DNA from: Bacillota bacterium | GTDB lineage: Bacteria > Bacillota > Clostridia > TANB77 > CAG-465 | Direction: 5' to 3' | Length of the DNA: 64,000 bases | Assembly: GCA_023410645.1 (NCBI GenBank) | Contig: JAEYPQ010000065.1 | Location: 1 to 64,000 of the forward strand | Part shown: one piece after another, positions 52,526-62,970 of the stretch | Layout of the letters: every line of letters begins with the position of its first letter | Numbering within the stretch: position 1 is the first letter of the stretch | The notes under the pieces: model-generated | The model's input: the letters and a program-made list of their open reading frames with translations, nothing else | Told to the model about the DNA's origin: nothing | Database searches by the model: none | Position numbers and translations under genes: made by a program

Positions 52526-55500
52526 ATGAAAAGAAACAAAGGAATAAGTTTAATTGTGCTGGTAATAACAATTATAGTATTAATTATATTAGTAACAGCT
52601 GTAATACTAGGATTAGCAAGAAACAATCCAAGAGATAGTGCGGTAAAGGCAAAATTTATGGCCAATTTTACAAATGTAGAAGAAGGCGTAGGAATATATG
52701 CGATGAGTAAACTTTCTGCTGATAATACAAGCTATCAACTACCGTTAGGAGATAAGGTAACATTAACAGAAAAAGAAACAATAAAGAAGGATGTACCAAC
52801 ACTTGCAGCAAAAGTAGCGCAGTTAAATCAAGGAAAAACAATAGATAATATTGATTTGTATCATATAGATCCGACTCTAATTGGAGCAGAGAATCTTTAC
52901 TCAAGTAAAACAAAAGGTTATTTAATAGATGCATCGACAAGACAAATATATGATTATAGCGGAGAATACTTTGAAGATGCAAGATGGCATACACTAGATT
53001 CAGGAGTAAAAGATTCAGATTTACCAGATATAGTAGATGATGTAATAGATATATGGGATGGATGGATAACACTATCTCTGTACTATCCATCTAATTCAAC
53101 GGAAAGAAAATGGAGACTAGGTGAGACAGGAGAAGTAAGAAGTGCAGAATATGATAATTGGCAAGACTACACAGGACCAATAACAGTAAGACTATCTGAT
53201 GTAGAAAATATATGGATAAGTTATATAGTAGATGGAAAGAAAGTAGTAATACCACCATTAGGAAAAGTAGCAGTAGATATAGCACCAGATAGTACGGCCC
53301 CTGTTGAGAGTGTAAAGGTAAATATAACATATGATGAGGGAGCAACAAAGAAGGAGTATAAAGTAGGAAATAGTGGCTGGATGGAATATACAGGAGAGTT
53401 TACTGTAACAAGCAATGTAGTTATAGAAGCAAGAGCAGAAAAGCCAGATAATGTATATGATACAAATGGAAATCTAATACAAGAAAGAAAAGCAGTAGGA
53501 ACAGATGCATATTACATAGGAAATATTAATGTAAAGACAGAAGATATACTATATGCACCAACAATAAAGAGAACGAGTGCAAGAGACTCAAATGAAAAAG
53601 CAAGCGTAAATATAACATATCCAGAGAATGCGGTAAGAAAAGTATATAAAATAAATTATGGAGTAGAACAAAATTATACAGAGGATGTAAGTGTAACAAA
53701 CTGGGGAACATATATACAAGCATATTACTATGATGCAAATGGAAAGAAATCAAGAACATCATCAATATATATAGATGAGACACCAACAGATCCAGAAGAT
53801 GGAAACTTGACACCACCAACATTAAGTAAAGTAAATGCAAGAAATGAAAATGAAGTAGCAGGAGTACAAGTAACATATCCAGAAAATGCAGTAACAAAAC
53901 AATATAGAGTAAATTATGGAACTTGGCAAACATATACAGATGTAATAGCAATACCACAATATAACACATACATACAAGCAAGGTATTATGATGCGACTGG
54001 AAAAATGTCACCAATAAGAGGAATATATATTGAAGAAGGAAGAACAGATGGACCACCGCCACCAGAAAATTTAAATCCAGCAGCACCAAGTATAGTATTA
54101 ACACCAACAACACTGACAGATAGTGTTTCAGTAAGTATAAATGCACCAGCAAGTGCAGATAGGATATATATAAAAGTTGGAGATAGTTCATATATGCCAT
54201 ACACTTCGCCAGTAACAGTAACAAGTAATATATGGATAAGAGCATACTATGTAACGTATGATGGCGAGGTATCATATACAGCAAGTAAAAGAGTAAGTAA
54301 TATAAAACAGGCAAATATGCCATATGTATCAATAAGTACAGCACCAACATCAAGGTACGCTACAAAAGTAAACGTAACACTAAATTATTCAGATGCAGAT
54401 AGTATAGAATATAGTAAAAATGGAATAGTATATACACCATATACAGGAGCATTTGAAGTAACAGAAAACTGTACAATATATGCAAAAGCAACAAATACAA
54501 ATGGGGTAGCAACAGATAAAGAATATATAACAAATATTGGAAATAAACCACCAGCAAAACCGCAAGCACTTGCAGTTAATATATCGGTGAATCCGGAACC
54601 AGCAGTAACAAATGTAGCAGTAGATAAGGTAAAGGTAAGTATAGAGTATGATAGTAAAGCAACAGAGAAGTATTATAGGATAGGACAAAATGGAGTACTA
54701 ACACCATATACAGGGGAGTTTGAATTAACAAGTAATACAACGGTATATGCATATGCAGTAAATGCAACATCAAATGGAAATGATACAAAGATAATAGACA
54801 ATATAGTGGATGGAATATCAGAGCCGGTAATAACAGGAAGTCCAAAGAATACTATACAATCAACAAAAACAAAAATAACAATCGAATATGATAAAAATGC
54901 AGCAGTAAAACAGTACAAGATAAATAGTAATGGACAATTGAGAGATTATACAGGAACATTTGAGGTAACAGAAAACACAGTAATATATGCATATAGTAAA
55001 AATGCAAAAGGTCAGACATCATCATCAATATATGAGGTAACAAATGTAATACCACCTCCACCAGTACTAGTAATAGACTATGGAAAATACTTCTTGTTAA
55101 AGTTAAATTATCCAGAACAATCAACAACAAGAGAGTATAAGTGGAAAACAGATGGAACATGGAAGACATATGACAGTCAAGGAATACTATTAATAAAACC
55201 AGAATATAAAAATGAGATATTAAATGCAGAAGGAAATATAATAGTAAAAATAAAAGATGAAAATGGACAGGAAAAAACATATACAGGAGATTACTATATA
55301 CTAGATGTAGCACCAAGTGAGATATTTGAAAATCTATTTATGAGATGGGATAGAGTAACACCAAGTGCACCGCAAATAATATTAAGCACAGAAGAACCAA
55401 CAAGAAATTTAACAGCACAAATACAATATGAAAGCTATCTAGTAAAGAAAGAATATAAAGTAGTAAATCCAGATGGAAGTATAAAGCAAGACTGGACAGA

Positions 55501-57286
55501 ATACAAAGGACCAATACAAGTAAATCAAAATAATACAGTAATATATGCAAGAGGTCAAGATGATGCAGAGGTTTGGTCAACACAAGCAGTAAAGAAGGTA
55601 GTAAATATAGATGAGACATCCCCTGAAATAAAATTAACAGCAGACTTAGAAAAGGTAGCCCAAAATGTACAGATAAAAGTAAGCGTTACAGATGATGTAA
55701 AAGTACAAAAAGTAAAGTGGGCAGCAGGAATACAAGGAGAGAGTTACTTTAAAACAGGTGGAACAGAAATAAATAACAATAGTGTAGTAAAGATAACTGG
55801 GAATGGATATTACACATTCTATGCAGAAGATGGAGTAGGGAATACACAAGTATATACACTAAATGTAGAAAATATAGATTTAACACCACCGGCAATAGAT
55901 ATCCAAGTTACACCAGAAACAACAGTAGGAACAAGTGTACAAATAACAATAAATTATGGAGATAGTACAACAAAGCAGTATAAAATAGGTGAATCAAATA
56001 CCACATGGACAAATTACACTGCACCGATAACACTAACATCAAATACAGTATTAGCAAATAACTGGAAGAATAGTGATGGAACAGTAACAATATATGCAAA
56101 AGGAAAAGATGCAGTAGGAAATGAAAAGAACGAAACAAAGAAAATATTAAATTTAGATTTAGATATACCAAAAACACCTATAATAAATTCGGCTGCTGGA
56201 TATCCTACATTAACAGCATATGGAGTTAAAACAGATTCAACAACTACAATAACATATGATACAAGAACAGATATAGATAATTATTATAGTACAGATAGTG
56301 GAACAACATGGTTAAAATATACAGGAAGTTTTAATTATGCATCTGGAACAATAATGGCAAAAAGCGTAAAGAAAAATACAGGACTTGAAATTTCTACTAG
56401 TAAAACCATTACTATACCAAGCAATGCAATGCCATTAGTGGCTTATGATGGAAATTATTCGACAGGATACAAAACATCTGGAATGTATATGTTTTTAGAT
56501 TCTAGTATGGAAAATCAAAATATTAGAGTAAGATTAGCCAGCCATGATAATTCCGGAACAGTAGTTATTTACTTTTTAAATGAAAGTGGTACAACAATAT
56601 CTTCTACTACATATAAAACAACATCAACATATTATACTACTCTAACTGTTCCAGTAGGTGCAAGGAAAATATATATTACTACTCAGCAAAATTCAAATAT
56701 ATATGAGATAGAAACATACAATTTTCCTACAATAACTGCTACTCAATATTTACCTGAAATAACAAGGACTAAAATTGAAAATGGTTATAGTACAGTAACA
56801 ATAAATTATTTTTATACTAGTGTTCAAAGATTATATAGTTTTGATGGAATAAATTGGCAAAATTATCAAGATAAACCAATAAGAGTTGAGGTTGGTCAAA
56901 CAATATATGCCAAAGGTGTTGATAAGTATGGCAACGATACTATACTTACGCCTACTTATACAGCAGCTTTGAGATCTGACGCAGTACCTCCAGCTGGATA
57001 TGATAAAAACTATTCTGTTGGTTATAGAGTGACAAATACTTATATGACAATTAATTCAAACATGCAAGAACAAAATATAAGAATTAGGATGACAAGTCAC
57101 TGGAATGGTGGAATAGTGGTAGTAAGATTTTTAGATGCAAATGGTGTTGCGTTATCGGCAAACACATATAACACATATAACACATTTTATGCCACACTTA
57201 AAGTGCCTAGTGGTGCACAAAAATTATATATAAATATGAATACGATAAATGCTACTATATATGAAATTGAACCATATATTACTTAA
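52526..57286 (+). CDS. Giant prepilin-like, repeat-rich surface protein
   Basis: 1586 residues. NKG|ISLIVLVITIIVLIILVTAV is a prepilin-like leader without Glu at +5, then NNPRDSAVKAKF. From about residue 250 to 1200 run many ~70-80-residue beta repeats, each with a YTG.F.VT.N..IYA core followed by a linker, like chitobiase-C/Ig-like surface repeats. At the end two copies of a ~75-residue module (GYDGNYSTGYK.. and GYDKNYSVGYR.., each with NIR(V/I)R(L/M)(A/T)SH). Predicted to be exported and to reach beyond the wall for adhesion. ATG 52526 follows GGGTGG. Base use changes to more Ala/Thr-rich codons in the repeats. Confidence 0.85.
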   Translation: MKRNKGISLIVLVITIIVLIILVTAVILGLARNNPRDSAVKAKFMANFTNVEEGVGIYAMSKLSADNTSYQLPLGDKVTLTEKETIKKDVPTLAAKVAQLNQGKTIDNIDLYHIDPTLIGAENLYSSKTKGYLIDASTRQIYDYSGEYFEDARWHTLDSGVKDSDLPDIVDDVIDIWDGWITLSLYYPSNSTERKWRLGETGEVRSAEYDNWQDYTGPITVRLSDVENIWISYIVDGKKVVIPPLGKVAVDIAPDSTAPVESVKVNITYDEGATKKEYKVGNSGWMEYTGEFTVTSNVVIEARAEKPDNVYDTNGNLIQERKAVGTDAYYIGNINVKTEDILYAPTIKRTSARDSNEKASVNITYPENAVRKVYKINYGVEQNYTEDVSVTNWGTYIQAYYYDANGKKSRTSSIYIDETPTDPEDGNLTPPTLSKVNARNENEVAGVQVTYPENAVTKQYRVNYGTWQTYTDVIAIPQYNTYIQARYYDATGKMSPIRGIYIEEGRTDGPPPPENLNPAAPSIVLTPTTLTDSVSVSINAPASADRIYIKVGDSSYMPYTSPVTVTSNIWIRAYYVTYDGEVSYTASKRVSNIKQANMPYVSISTAPTSRYATKVNVTLNYSDADSIEYSKNGIVYTPYTGAFEVTENCTIYAKATNTNGVATDKEYITNIGNKPPAKPQALAVNISVNPEPAVTNVAVDKVKVSIEYDSKATEKYYRIGQNGVLTPYTGEFELTSNTTVYAYAVNATSNGNDTKIIDNIVDGISEPVITGSPKNTIQSTKTKITIEYDKNAAVKQYKINSNGQLRDYTGTFEVTENTVIYAYSKNAKGQTSSSIYEVTNVIPPPPVLVIDYGKYFLLKLNYPEQSTTREYKWKTDGTWKTYDSQGILLIKPEYKNEILNAEGNIIVKIKDENGQEKTYTGDYYILDVAPSEIFENLFMRWDRVTPSAPQIILSTEEPTRNLTAQIQYESYLVKKEYKVVNPDGSIKQDWTEYKGPIQVNQNNTVIYARGQDDAEVWSTQAVKKVVNIDETSPEIKLTADLEKVAQNVQIKVSVTDDVKVQKVKWAAGIQGESYFKTGGTEINNNSVVKITGNGYYTFYAEDGVGNTQVYTLNVENIDLTPPAIDIQVTPETTVGTSVQITINYGDSTTKQYKIGESNTTWTNYTAPITLTSNTVLANNWKNSDGTVTIYAKGKDAVGNEKNETKKILNLDLDIPKTPIINSAAGYPTLTAYGVKTDSTTTITYDTRTDIDNYYSTDSGTTWLKYTGSFNYASGTIMAKSVKKNTGLEISTSKTITIPSNAMPLVAYDGNYSTGYKTSGMYMFLDSSMENQNIRVRLASHDNSGTVVIYFLNESGTTISSTTYKTTSTYYTTLTVPVGARKIYITTQQNSNIYEIETYNFPTITATQYLPEITRTKIENGYSTVTINYFYTSVQRLYSFDGINWQNYQDKPIRVEVGQTIYAKGVDKYGNDTILTPTYTAALRSDAVPPAGYDKNYSVGYRVTNTYMTINSNMQEQNIRIRMTSHWNGGIVVVRFLDANGVALSANTYNTYNTFYATLKVPSGAQKLYINMNTINATIYEIEPYIT

Positions 57287-57309
57287 TATAATTTAAATAT
57301 AATTTTATG

Positions 57310-57342
57310 AAAATGGATAGTTTTAATACTATCCATTTTTTA
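57310..57342 (+). terminator. Terminator after the giant surface gene
   Basis: 12-bp arms AAAATGGATAGT / ACTATCCATTTT, then T-run. Confidence 0.8.
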
Positions 57343-57362
57343 TATAAAATATTAAAAAATAT

Positions 57363-57391
57363 TTGTGAAATCATATTAAATGTGGTAAAAT
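57363..57391 (+). promoter_or_regulatory. Promoter of ligA-mfd
   Basis: TTGTGA 57363-57368, 17-bp spacer, TAAAAT 57386-57391 with extended TG. Confidence 0.6.
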
Positions 57392-57416
57392 ATTAATGTT
57401 ATTAAAGGGTGATACT

Positions 57417-59435
57417 ATGAAAGATGAGCAAATAAGTATATTTGGTGAAACGGAAAATAATGATATAAAAAAAGAAATAAAAAATTTAAGAAAAGAAATA
57501 GAATATCATAATAAAAAATATCATGAAGAGGATAAACCAGAAATATCAGACTATGAATATGATAAATTAACTCAAAAACTTAGGAAACTAGAAGAAGAGT
57601 ATCCTGAGTTTAAAAGTGTTGATTCACCAACTCAAAAAGTTGGAGGAAATTTAAAGAAAATATTTTCTCAAGTAACACATGACGTACAAATGCAAAGTTT
57701 ACAAGATGTATTTAATTTCGAAGATGTTGTTGATTTTGTAGAAAAAGTTCAAGATGAGTATGGAGAAGATGTTGAATTTGTTGTAGAAAAAAAAATAGAT
57801 GGTTTATCTGTATCACTAGAGTATGTTGATGGTATTTTAGTACGCGGTTCTACTCGTGGAGATGGTTTTGTTGGTGAAGATGTTACTGAAAATTTAAAAG
57901 TAATAAAAAGTATTCCACATACACTTAAATCAAAAGATACTATTGAGGTAAGAGGAGAAGTATATCTTCCAAGACAAGAATTTGAAAACATAAATGAAGA
58001 ATTAGAAAAAAAAGGTAAACCAATATTGTCTAATCCAAGAAATGCAGCAGCAGGTACTCTAAGACAACTTGATCCAGAACTTGTACGTGGTAGGAACCTT
58101 GATATATTTGTATTTAACGTACAAAAGGGTACGAAGTTCAGTAGTCATTTTGAAAGTCTAGAGTACTTAAATTCAGTTGGTTTCAAAACAATAGAACATA
58201 CTAAAGTTTGCAAGACAAAAGAAGATGTTATTAATGCAATAAAAGAAATTGGTAAAGCAAGAAATAGTTTACCATATGATATTGATGGTGCAGTTGTAAA
58301 GGTAAATGACTTACATATAAGAGTTGAGATGGGAAGTACTGTAAAAGTTCCAAAATGGGCTGTTGCATATAAATATCCACCTGAACAAAAACAAACTAAG
58401 ATATTAGATATTATAACTCAAGTTGGTAGAACTGGTCAAGTAACTCCAATGGCAATACTAGAGCCAGTTAGGGTTGCAGGCTCTCTTATATCTAAAACTA
58501 CACTTCATAATTTTGATTTTATGAAAGAAAAAGATATTCGTATAGGAGATACAGTAGTTATAGAAAAAGCGGGAGATGTAATACCAGAAGTTACAAAAGT
58601 TATTTTAGAAAAAAGAGATGGCAAACAAAAAGAATTTATTGAGCCTAGTATTTGCCCAGTATGTGGTGAGATATTAGAAAAAGAAGAAGGCGTAGTTGCG
58701 CTAAGATGCACTAATAGTGAATGTCCAGCACAGTTATATAGAAGTATAATTCATTTTGCTTCGCGAGATGCTATGGATATTTCTGGACTTGGTGAAAGTA
58801 TTGTTGAAACTTTTATTGATAAAGAAATCATAAAAGATGTTGCAGATATATATTATATAAAATATGAAGATATAATAGATTTAGATAGATTTGCAGATAA
58901 ATCAGTAACTAACTTATTAAATGCAATTGAATATACAAAGAATAATTCTCTTGATAAGTTTATATTTGGTCTTGGTATAAGGCATATTGGGAAAAAAGCT
59001 GCAAAGGTGCTTGCATCTAATTTTAGTGATATTGATGAAATAATGAATGCAACGTTTGAAAAATTAAATTCACTTAATGACTTTGGTGATATAATGGCAA
59101 GTTCTGTCGTTGAATTTTTTGAGAAAGAAGAAACAAAAAGATTAATAGAAAAATTTAAGGATGCGGGAGTTAATTTACAGGGGAATAAATCTGAACTAAA
59201 ATCAGAAAAACTAAAAGATAAAATTTTTGTAATAACTGGCTCTTTTGAAAATTATTCTAGAGAAGAACTATCTAAAATAATTGAAGAAAATGCTGGGAAA
59301 GTTTCATCTTCTGTTTCAAAGAAGACATCATATTTAATCTCAGGTGAAAATTCAGGAAGTAAATTAAATAAAGCGGAAGAACTTGGCATAAATATATTAT
59401 CAGTTGATGAATTAATAAGTATGATACATGATTAG
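57417..59435 (+). CDS. ligA: NAD-dependent DNA ligase LigA
   Basis: 672 residues. The Ia domain (HEEDKPEISDYEYD near residue 40) binds NAD, and KKIDGLS (near 125) holds the adenylated Lys. An OB fold, a zinc finger CPVCGEILEKEE..CTNSECPAQL (near 413-437), HhH repeats (FGLGIRHIGKKAAK) and a C-terminal BRCT (SFENYSREELSKIIE) follow. It seals nicks in replication and repair. Start at ATG 57417 behind AAAGGGTGAT. An upstream in-frame start at 57396 lacks a ribosome site. mfd follows in the same unit. Confidence 0.96.
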   Translation: MKDEQISIFGETENNDIKKEIKNLRKEIEYHNKKYHEEDKPEISDYEYDKLTQKLRKLEEEYPEFKSVDSPTQKVGGNLKKIFSQVTHDVQMQSLQDVFNFEDVVDFVEKVQDEYGEDVEFVVEKKIDGLSVSLEYVDGILVRGSTRGDGFVGEDVTENLKVIKSIPHTLKSKDTIEVRGEVYLPRQEFENINEELEKKGKPILSNPRNAAAGTLRQLDPELVRGRNLDIFVFNVQKGTKFSSHFESLEYLNSVGFKTIEHTKVCKTKEDVINAIKEIGKARNSLPYDIDGAVVKVNDLHIRVEMGSTVKVPKWAVAYKYPPEQKQTKILDIITQVGRTGQVTPMAILEPVRVAGSLISKTTLHNFDFMKEKDIRIGDTVVIEKAGDVIPEVTKVILEKRDGKQKEFIEPSICPVCGEILEKEEGVVALRCTNSECPAQLYRSIIHFASRDAMDISGLGESIVETFIDKEIIKDVADIYYIKYEDIIDLDRFADKSVTNLLNAIEYTKNNSLDKFIFGLGIRHIGKKAAKVLASNFSDIDEIMNATFEKLNSLNDFGDIMASSVVEFFEKEETKRLIEKFKDAGVNLQGNKSELKSEKLKDKIFVITGSFENYSREELSKIIEENAGKVSSSVSKKTSYLISGENSGSKLNKAEELGINILSVDELISMIHD

Positions 59436-59452
59436 AGAAAGAGGTAGTAGAC

Positions 59453-62400
59453 TTGAATTTACTTATATCAAAATTTAAAGACAGTGAAAAAGGAAAAAAT
59501 ATAATTAATAAAATAGATAATGGCTCAAATGTAAATTTGAGCCTAAACGGCGTTACTGATTCTATGAAAGCATATATTATAGAAGCTATATTAAAAAATA
59601 CAGATAAAAGTGTATTATTAGTATGTAGTAATAGTATGCAAGTAAATAAATTAATCCAGGATTTAAAATTTTTTACAAATGAAAATATTATATTATTTCC
59701 AGCAAAAAAACTACAGTATTATGATTTAACAGCTGAGAGTAAAGAAATAGAAAATAGTAGAATGTATGCTATACAAAAAATATTAGAAGGAAAAAAGAAT
59801 ATAGTTATAACAACAATTGATGCATTACAAACTAAAATGTTAAATAAAGATTTATACACAAATAATAGCATAAATATAAAAGTTGGAAATAAATTAGATT
59901 TTTCAATTTTTGCAAAAAAAGTTGATATTTTAGGATATGAAAGAAGTGATTCTGTTGAAGGGAAAGGACAGTTTTCTATACGTGGAGGTATAATAGATAT
60001 ATTTCCAATAGAAAGTGAATATCCATATAGAATTGAACTATTTGGTGATGAAATTGATAATATAAGAACATTTGATGCAATTAGTCAAAGAAGTATTGAT
60101 AAAATAAATGAATTTGAGATATCTAATGCATCTGAGAATTTAGTAAGTGAAAAGAGTATTAAAAATTTATTATCTAAATTAGACGAATTAGTTAATAATC
60201 AAAGTATATCACCTGATTTAATAGAAGTTCTAGAACATGATATAGAAAAAATAAAAAATAAAGATTTTGAAAATATATTAGATAAATATTCAGATATTAT
60301 AGATGAATATGATTCTACACTTTTGGATTATTTGGATAACTATGTTGTATATTTAGATGAGCCAATCAAATGTTTCGAAAAAATTAATAATTTATATGAT
60401 GAAAATATCGAAACAATAAAAGTATTGAATGATCGTAATTATCTATATCTTCCTTTTGCAGGTAAATATTTAAATTATGATACTATAAATGATAAGTTAA
60501 ATAATATGAAAAAAACTATATTTTTAGAGAGGATAAATCTAGAAAATAGTATAAATAAAAATAGAGAAGTATATAACTTTGATGTAAAAGAGAGTAATTA
60601 TTATAAAAGTCAAATGGAATTTTTGCCTCAAGAAGTTTCACGTAATATCTCAAAAAATAAAAATGTTATACTTGTATTTCCAACAATTCAAAGAGTTGAG
60701 CAGGTTAAAAATTACCTTGATGATAATAAAATAAGAACAAAATATGTAGATAATTTAAGTATGCTTGATACTTTAGATTCTAAAAAAGTATATATTACAA
60801 GGGGAATACTATCAGGTGGATTTTATTCAAATGAATTAAATATTAGTTTTATGGTAGAACCAGTAAGTGGTATTAATTCATCAAAGACTAACAAGATAAA
60901 AAAATCAAGTTTAGGACAAAGTATTAATAGTTATGATGATCTTGAAATAGGTGATTATGTTGTACATGAGGCACATGGTATTGGAGTATATAAAGGAATA
61001 AAAACAATTAATGTACAAAGTACTCAAAAAGATTATATTGTAATTGAATATAATAATAAAGGTGTATTATATGTTCCAATAACAAATTTAGATTATGTGA
61101 CAAAATATATATGTGATGATGATACTGTACCAAGACTAAATTCACTTGGTGGAAAAGAATGGGAAACTACAAGAAGGAAAGTAGTAACTCATGTAAAAGA
61201 AATGGCAAAAGAATTAATGTTGCTATATGCTAAGAGGGAAAATTCAAAAGGTTTTGTTTTCTCTCATGATACTCCGTGGCAAAAAGAGTTTGAGGATTCT
61301 TTTGAATATGAATTAACTGAAGATCAAAAAAACGCTGTAATTGAGATAAAAGAAGATATGGAAAAAGAGATTACTATGGATAGACTTTTATGTGGCGACG
61401 TTGGATATGGTAAGACAGAGGTAGCTTTAAGAGCAACATTTAAAGCTGTTATGGATAAAAAGCAAGTAGCATATTTAGTACCAACAACAGTACTTGCACT
61501 TCAACAATATAGGACTTTTAAATCAAGAATGGAAAACTTCGGTGTACGTGTTGAAATGCTAAGTAGAATGAAAAGTAAAAAGGAACAAACAGCGATTCTT
61601 AAAGATTTAGTGGATGGAAAAATAGATATAATAGTTGGTACTCATAGAATACTTTCAAAAGATGTTTTCTTTAATGATTTAGGATTATTAATAATTGATG
61701 AAGAGCATAGATTTGGCGTAAAGGCAAAAGAGAGTATTAAGATGTTAAAAGAAACTGTTGATGTACTTTCAATGACTGCAACTCCAATACCAAGGACTCT
61801 ACATATGTCAATGATTGGTGTAAGGCAAATGAGTACATTAACTGAGCCACCAATGGAGAGGTTACCTGTTCATACTTATGTACTTGAATATGATGAAAAT
61901 GTTATAAAATCTGCAATTGAAAAAGAATTATTAAGGGATGGTCAAGTCTTTTATATTAATAATAGAGTTGATAATATTGAAGATATCACTGAAAAAGTAA
62001 GAAGACTTGCACCAGAGGCTAAGGTAGCATATGCGCATGGACAAATGGATCCACATCAAATAGAAGATATTATGATAAAATTTATTAATCATGAGCTAGA
62101 TGTAATTGTTTGTACAACGATACTAGAATCTGGCATTGATATACCAAATGCAAATACAATAATTATTGAAAATTCAGATAAACTTGGACTTGCACAGCTA
62201 TATCAAATTAGAGGGAGAGTAGGAAGATCAAATAGAATTGCATATGCATATATAACTTATCAAAAAAATAGACAGATATCTGAAATATCAGAAAAGAGAT
62301 TAAAGGCAATAAGTGATTTTACTGAATTTGGTAGTGGATTTAAAATAGCACTTAGAGATTTAGAAATACGTGGAGCAGGTAATATGCTAGGTCGTGAGCA

Positions 62401-62881
62401 ACATGGACATATGGCAAAAGTTGGTTATGAAATGTATTTGACATTACTTGAAAGAGCTATAAAAGAAGAAAAAGAAGGAAATCATGATGCAAAAGATGAA
62501 GTTCAAAAAGAAGTTAAGATTGAACTTAATGTATCTGCATACATAAGTGATAATTATATAAAAAATCAAGTTCAAAAAATTTCTATGTATCAAAGAATAT
62601 CAGATATTCAGGATAAAGAATCTTCTCTTGATGTAATTGATGAATTACTTGATAGATATGGTGATATTCCAAAAGAGACAGAGAATTTAATAAAAATAGT
62701 CGAAATTAGAAATATTGCAAGAAAACTTGGCATTACAAGAATATATCAGGATGCTAATTATGTAATTGTTTCACCTGGCAATTTCAAAATTGATATTTCA
62801 GGTAGCAATGATATACTAATTAAAGTACAATTTGAATTAGAAAAACAATATGAATTATTTAGTAGATTACATCAAAATTAA
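59453..62881 (+). CDS. mfd: Transcription-repair coupling factor Mfd
   Basis: 1142 residues starting at TTG 59453 (AGAGGT upstream, spaced 7). UvrB-like N-terminus (EGKGQFSIRGGIIDIFP), an RNA-polymerase-interacting domain (DLEIGDYVVHEAHGIGVYKG near 498), helicase motifs GDVGYGKTEVALRA, DEEHRFGVKAKE, TATPIPRTLHMSM and GRVGRSNRIAYAY, and a C-terminal TRCF/D7 domain. It displaces stalled RNA polymerase and recruits UvrA. Operon with ligA, 17 bases apart. Confidence 0.96.
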   Translation: MNLLISKFKDSEKGKNIINKIDNGSNVNLSLNGVTDSMKAYIIEAILKNTDKSVLLVCSNSMQVNKLIQDLKFFTNENIILFPAKKLQYYDLTAESKEIENSRMYAIQKILEGKKNIVITTIDALQTKMLNKDLYTNNSINIKVGNKLDFSIFAKKVDILGYERSDSVEGKGQFSIRGGIIDIFPIESEYPYRIELFGDEIDNIRTFDAISQRSIDKINEFEISNASENLVSEKSIKNLLSKLDELVNNQSISPDLIEVLEHDIEKIKNKDFENILDKYSDIIDEYDSTLLDYLDNYVVYLDEPIKCFEKINNLYDENIETIKVLNDRNYLYLPFAGKYLNYDTINDKLNNMKKTIFLERINLENSINKNREVYNFDVKESNYYKSQMEFLPQEVSRNISKNKNVILVFPTIQRVEQVKNYLDDNKIRTKYVDNLSMLDTLDSKKVYITRGILSGGFYSNELNISFMVEPVSGINSSKTNKIKKSSLGQSINSYDDLEIGDYVVHEAHGIGVYKGIKTINVQSTQKDYIVIEYNNKGVLYVPITNLDYVTKYICDDDTVPRLNSLGGKEWETTRRKVVTHVKEMAKELMLLYAKRENSKGFVFSHDTPWQKEFEDSFEYELTEDQKNAVIEIKEDMEKEITMDRLLCGDVGYGKTEVALRATFKAVMDKKQVAYLVPTTVLALQQYRTFKSRMENFGVRVEMLSRMKSKKEQTAILKDLVDGKIDIIVGTHRILSKDVFFNDLGLLIIDEEHRFGVKAKESIKMLKETVDVLSMTATPIPRTLHMSMIGVRQMSTLTEPPMERLPVHTYVLEYDENVIKSAIEKELLRDGQVFYINNRVDNIEDITEKVRRLAPEAKVAYAHGQMDPHQIEDIMIKFINHELDVIVCTTILESGIDIPNANTIIIENSDKLGLAQLYQIRGRVGRSNRIAYAYITYQKNRQISEISEKRLKAISDFTEFGSGFKIALRDLEIRGAGNMLGREQHGHMAKVGYEMYLTLLERAIKEEKEGNHDAKDEVQKEVKIELNVSAYISDNYIKNQVQKISMYQRISDIQDKESSLDVIDELLDRYGDIPKETENLIKIVEIRNIARKLGITRIYQDANYVIVSPGNFKIDISGSNDILIKVQFELEKQYELFSRLHQN

Positions 62882-62894
62882 TTTTTAAATTTCG

Positions 62895-62923
62895 TTGACA
62901 AATAAATACATTAATGATATACT
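62895..62923 (+). promoter_or_regulatory. Promoter of the foldase gene
   Basis: TTGACA 62895-62900, 17-bp spacer, TATACT 62918-62923 with extended TG. Confidence 0.75.
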
Positions 62924-62970
62924 AGTACCGTACAATTAGAAATAAATATGTAGAAAAGGGGAAATGAAAA

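Noticed and set aside
52668..56177. Many long minus-strand frames under the giant surface gene (Leu-, Tyr- and Cys-rich)
   Set aside because: They are shadows of the biased Ala/Thr/Tyr codons of the plus-strand repeats, lack ribosome sites and give low-complexity proteins.
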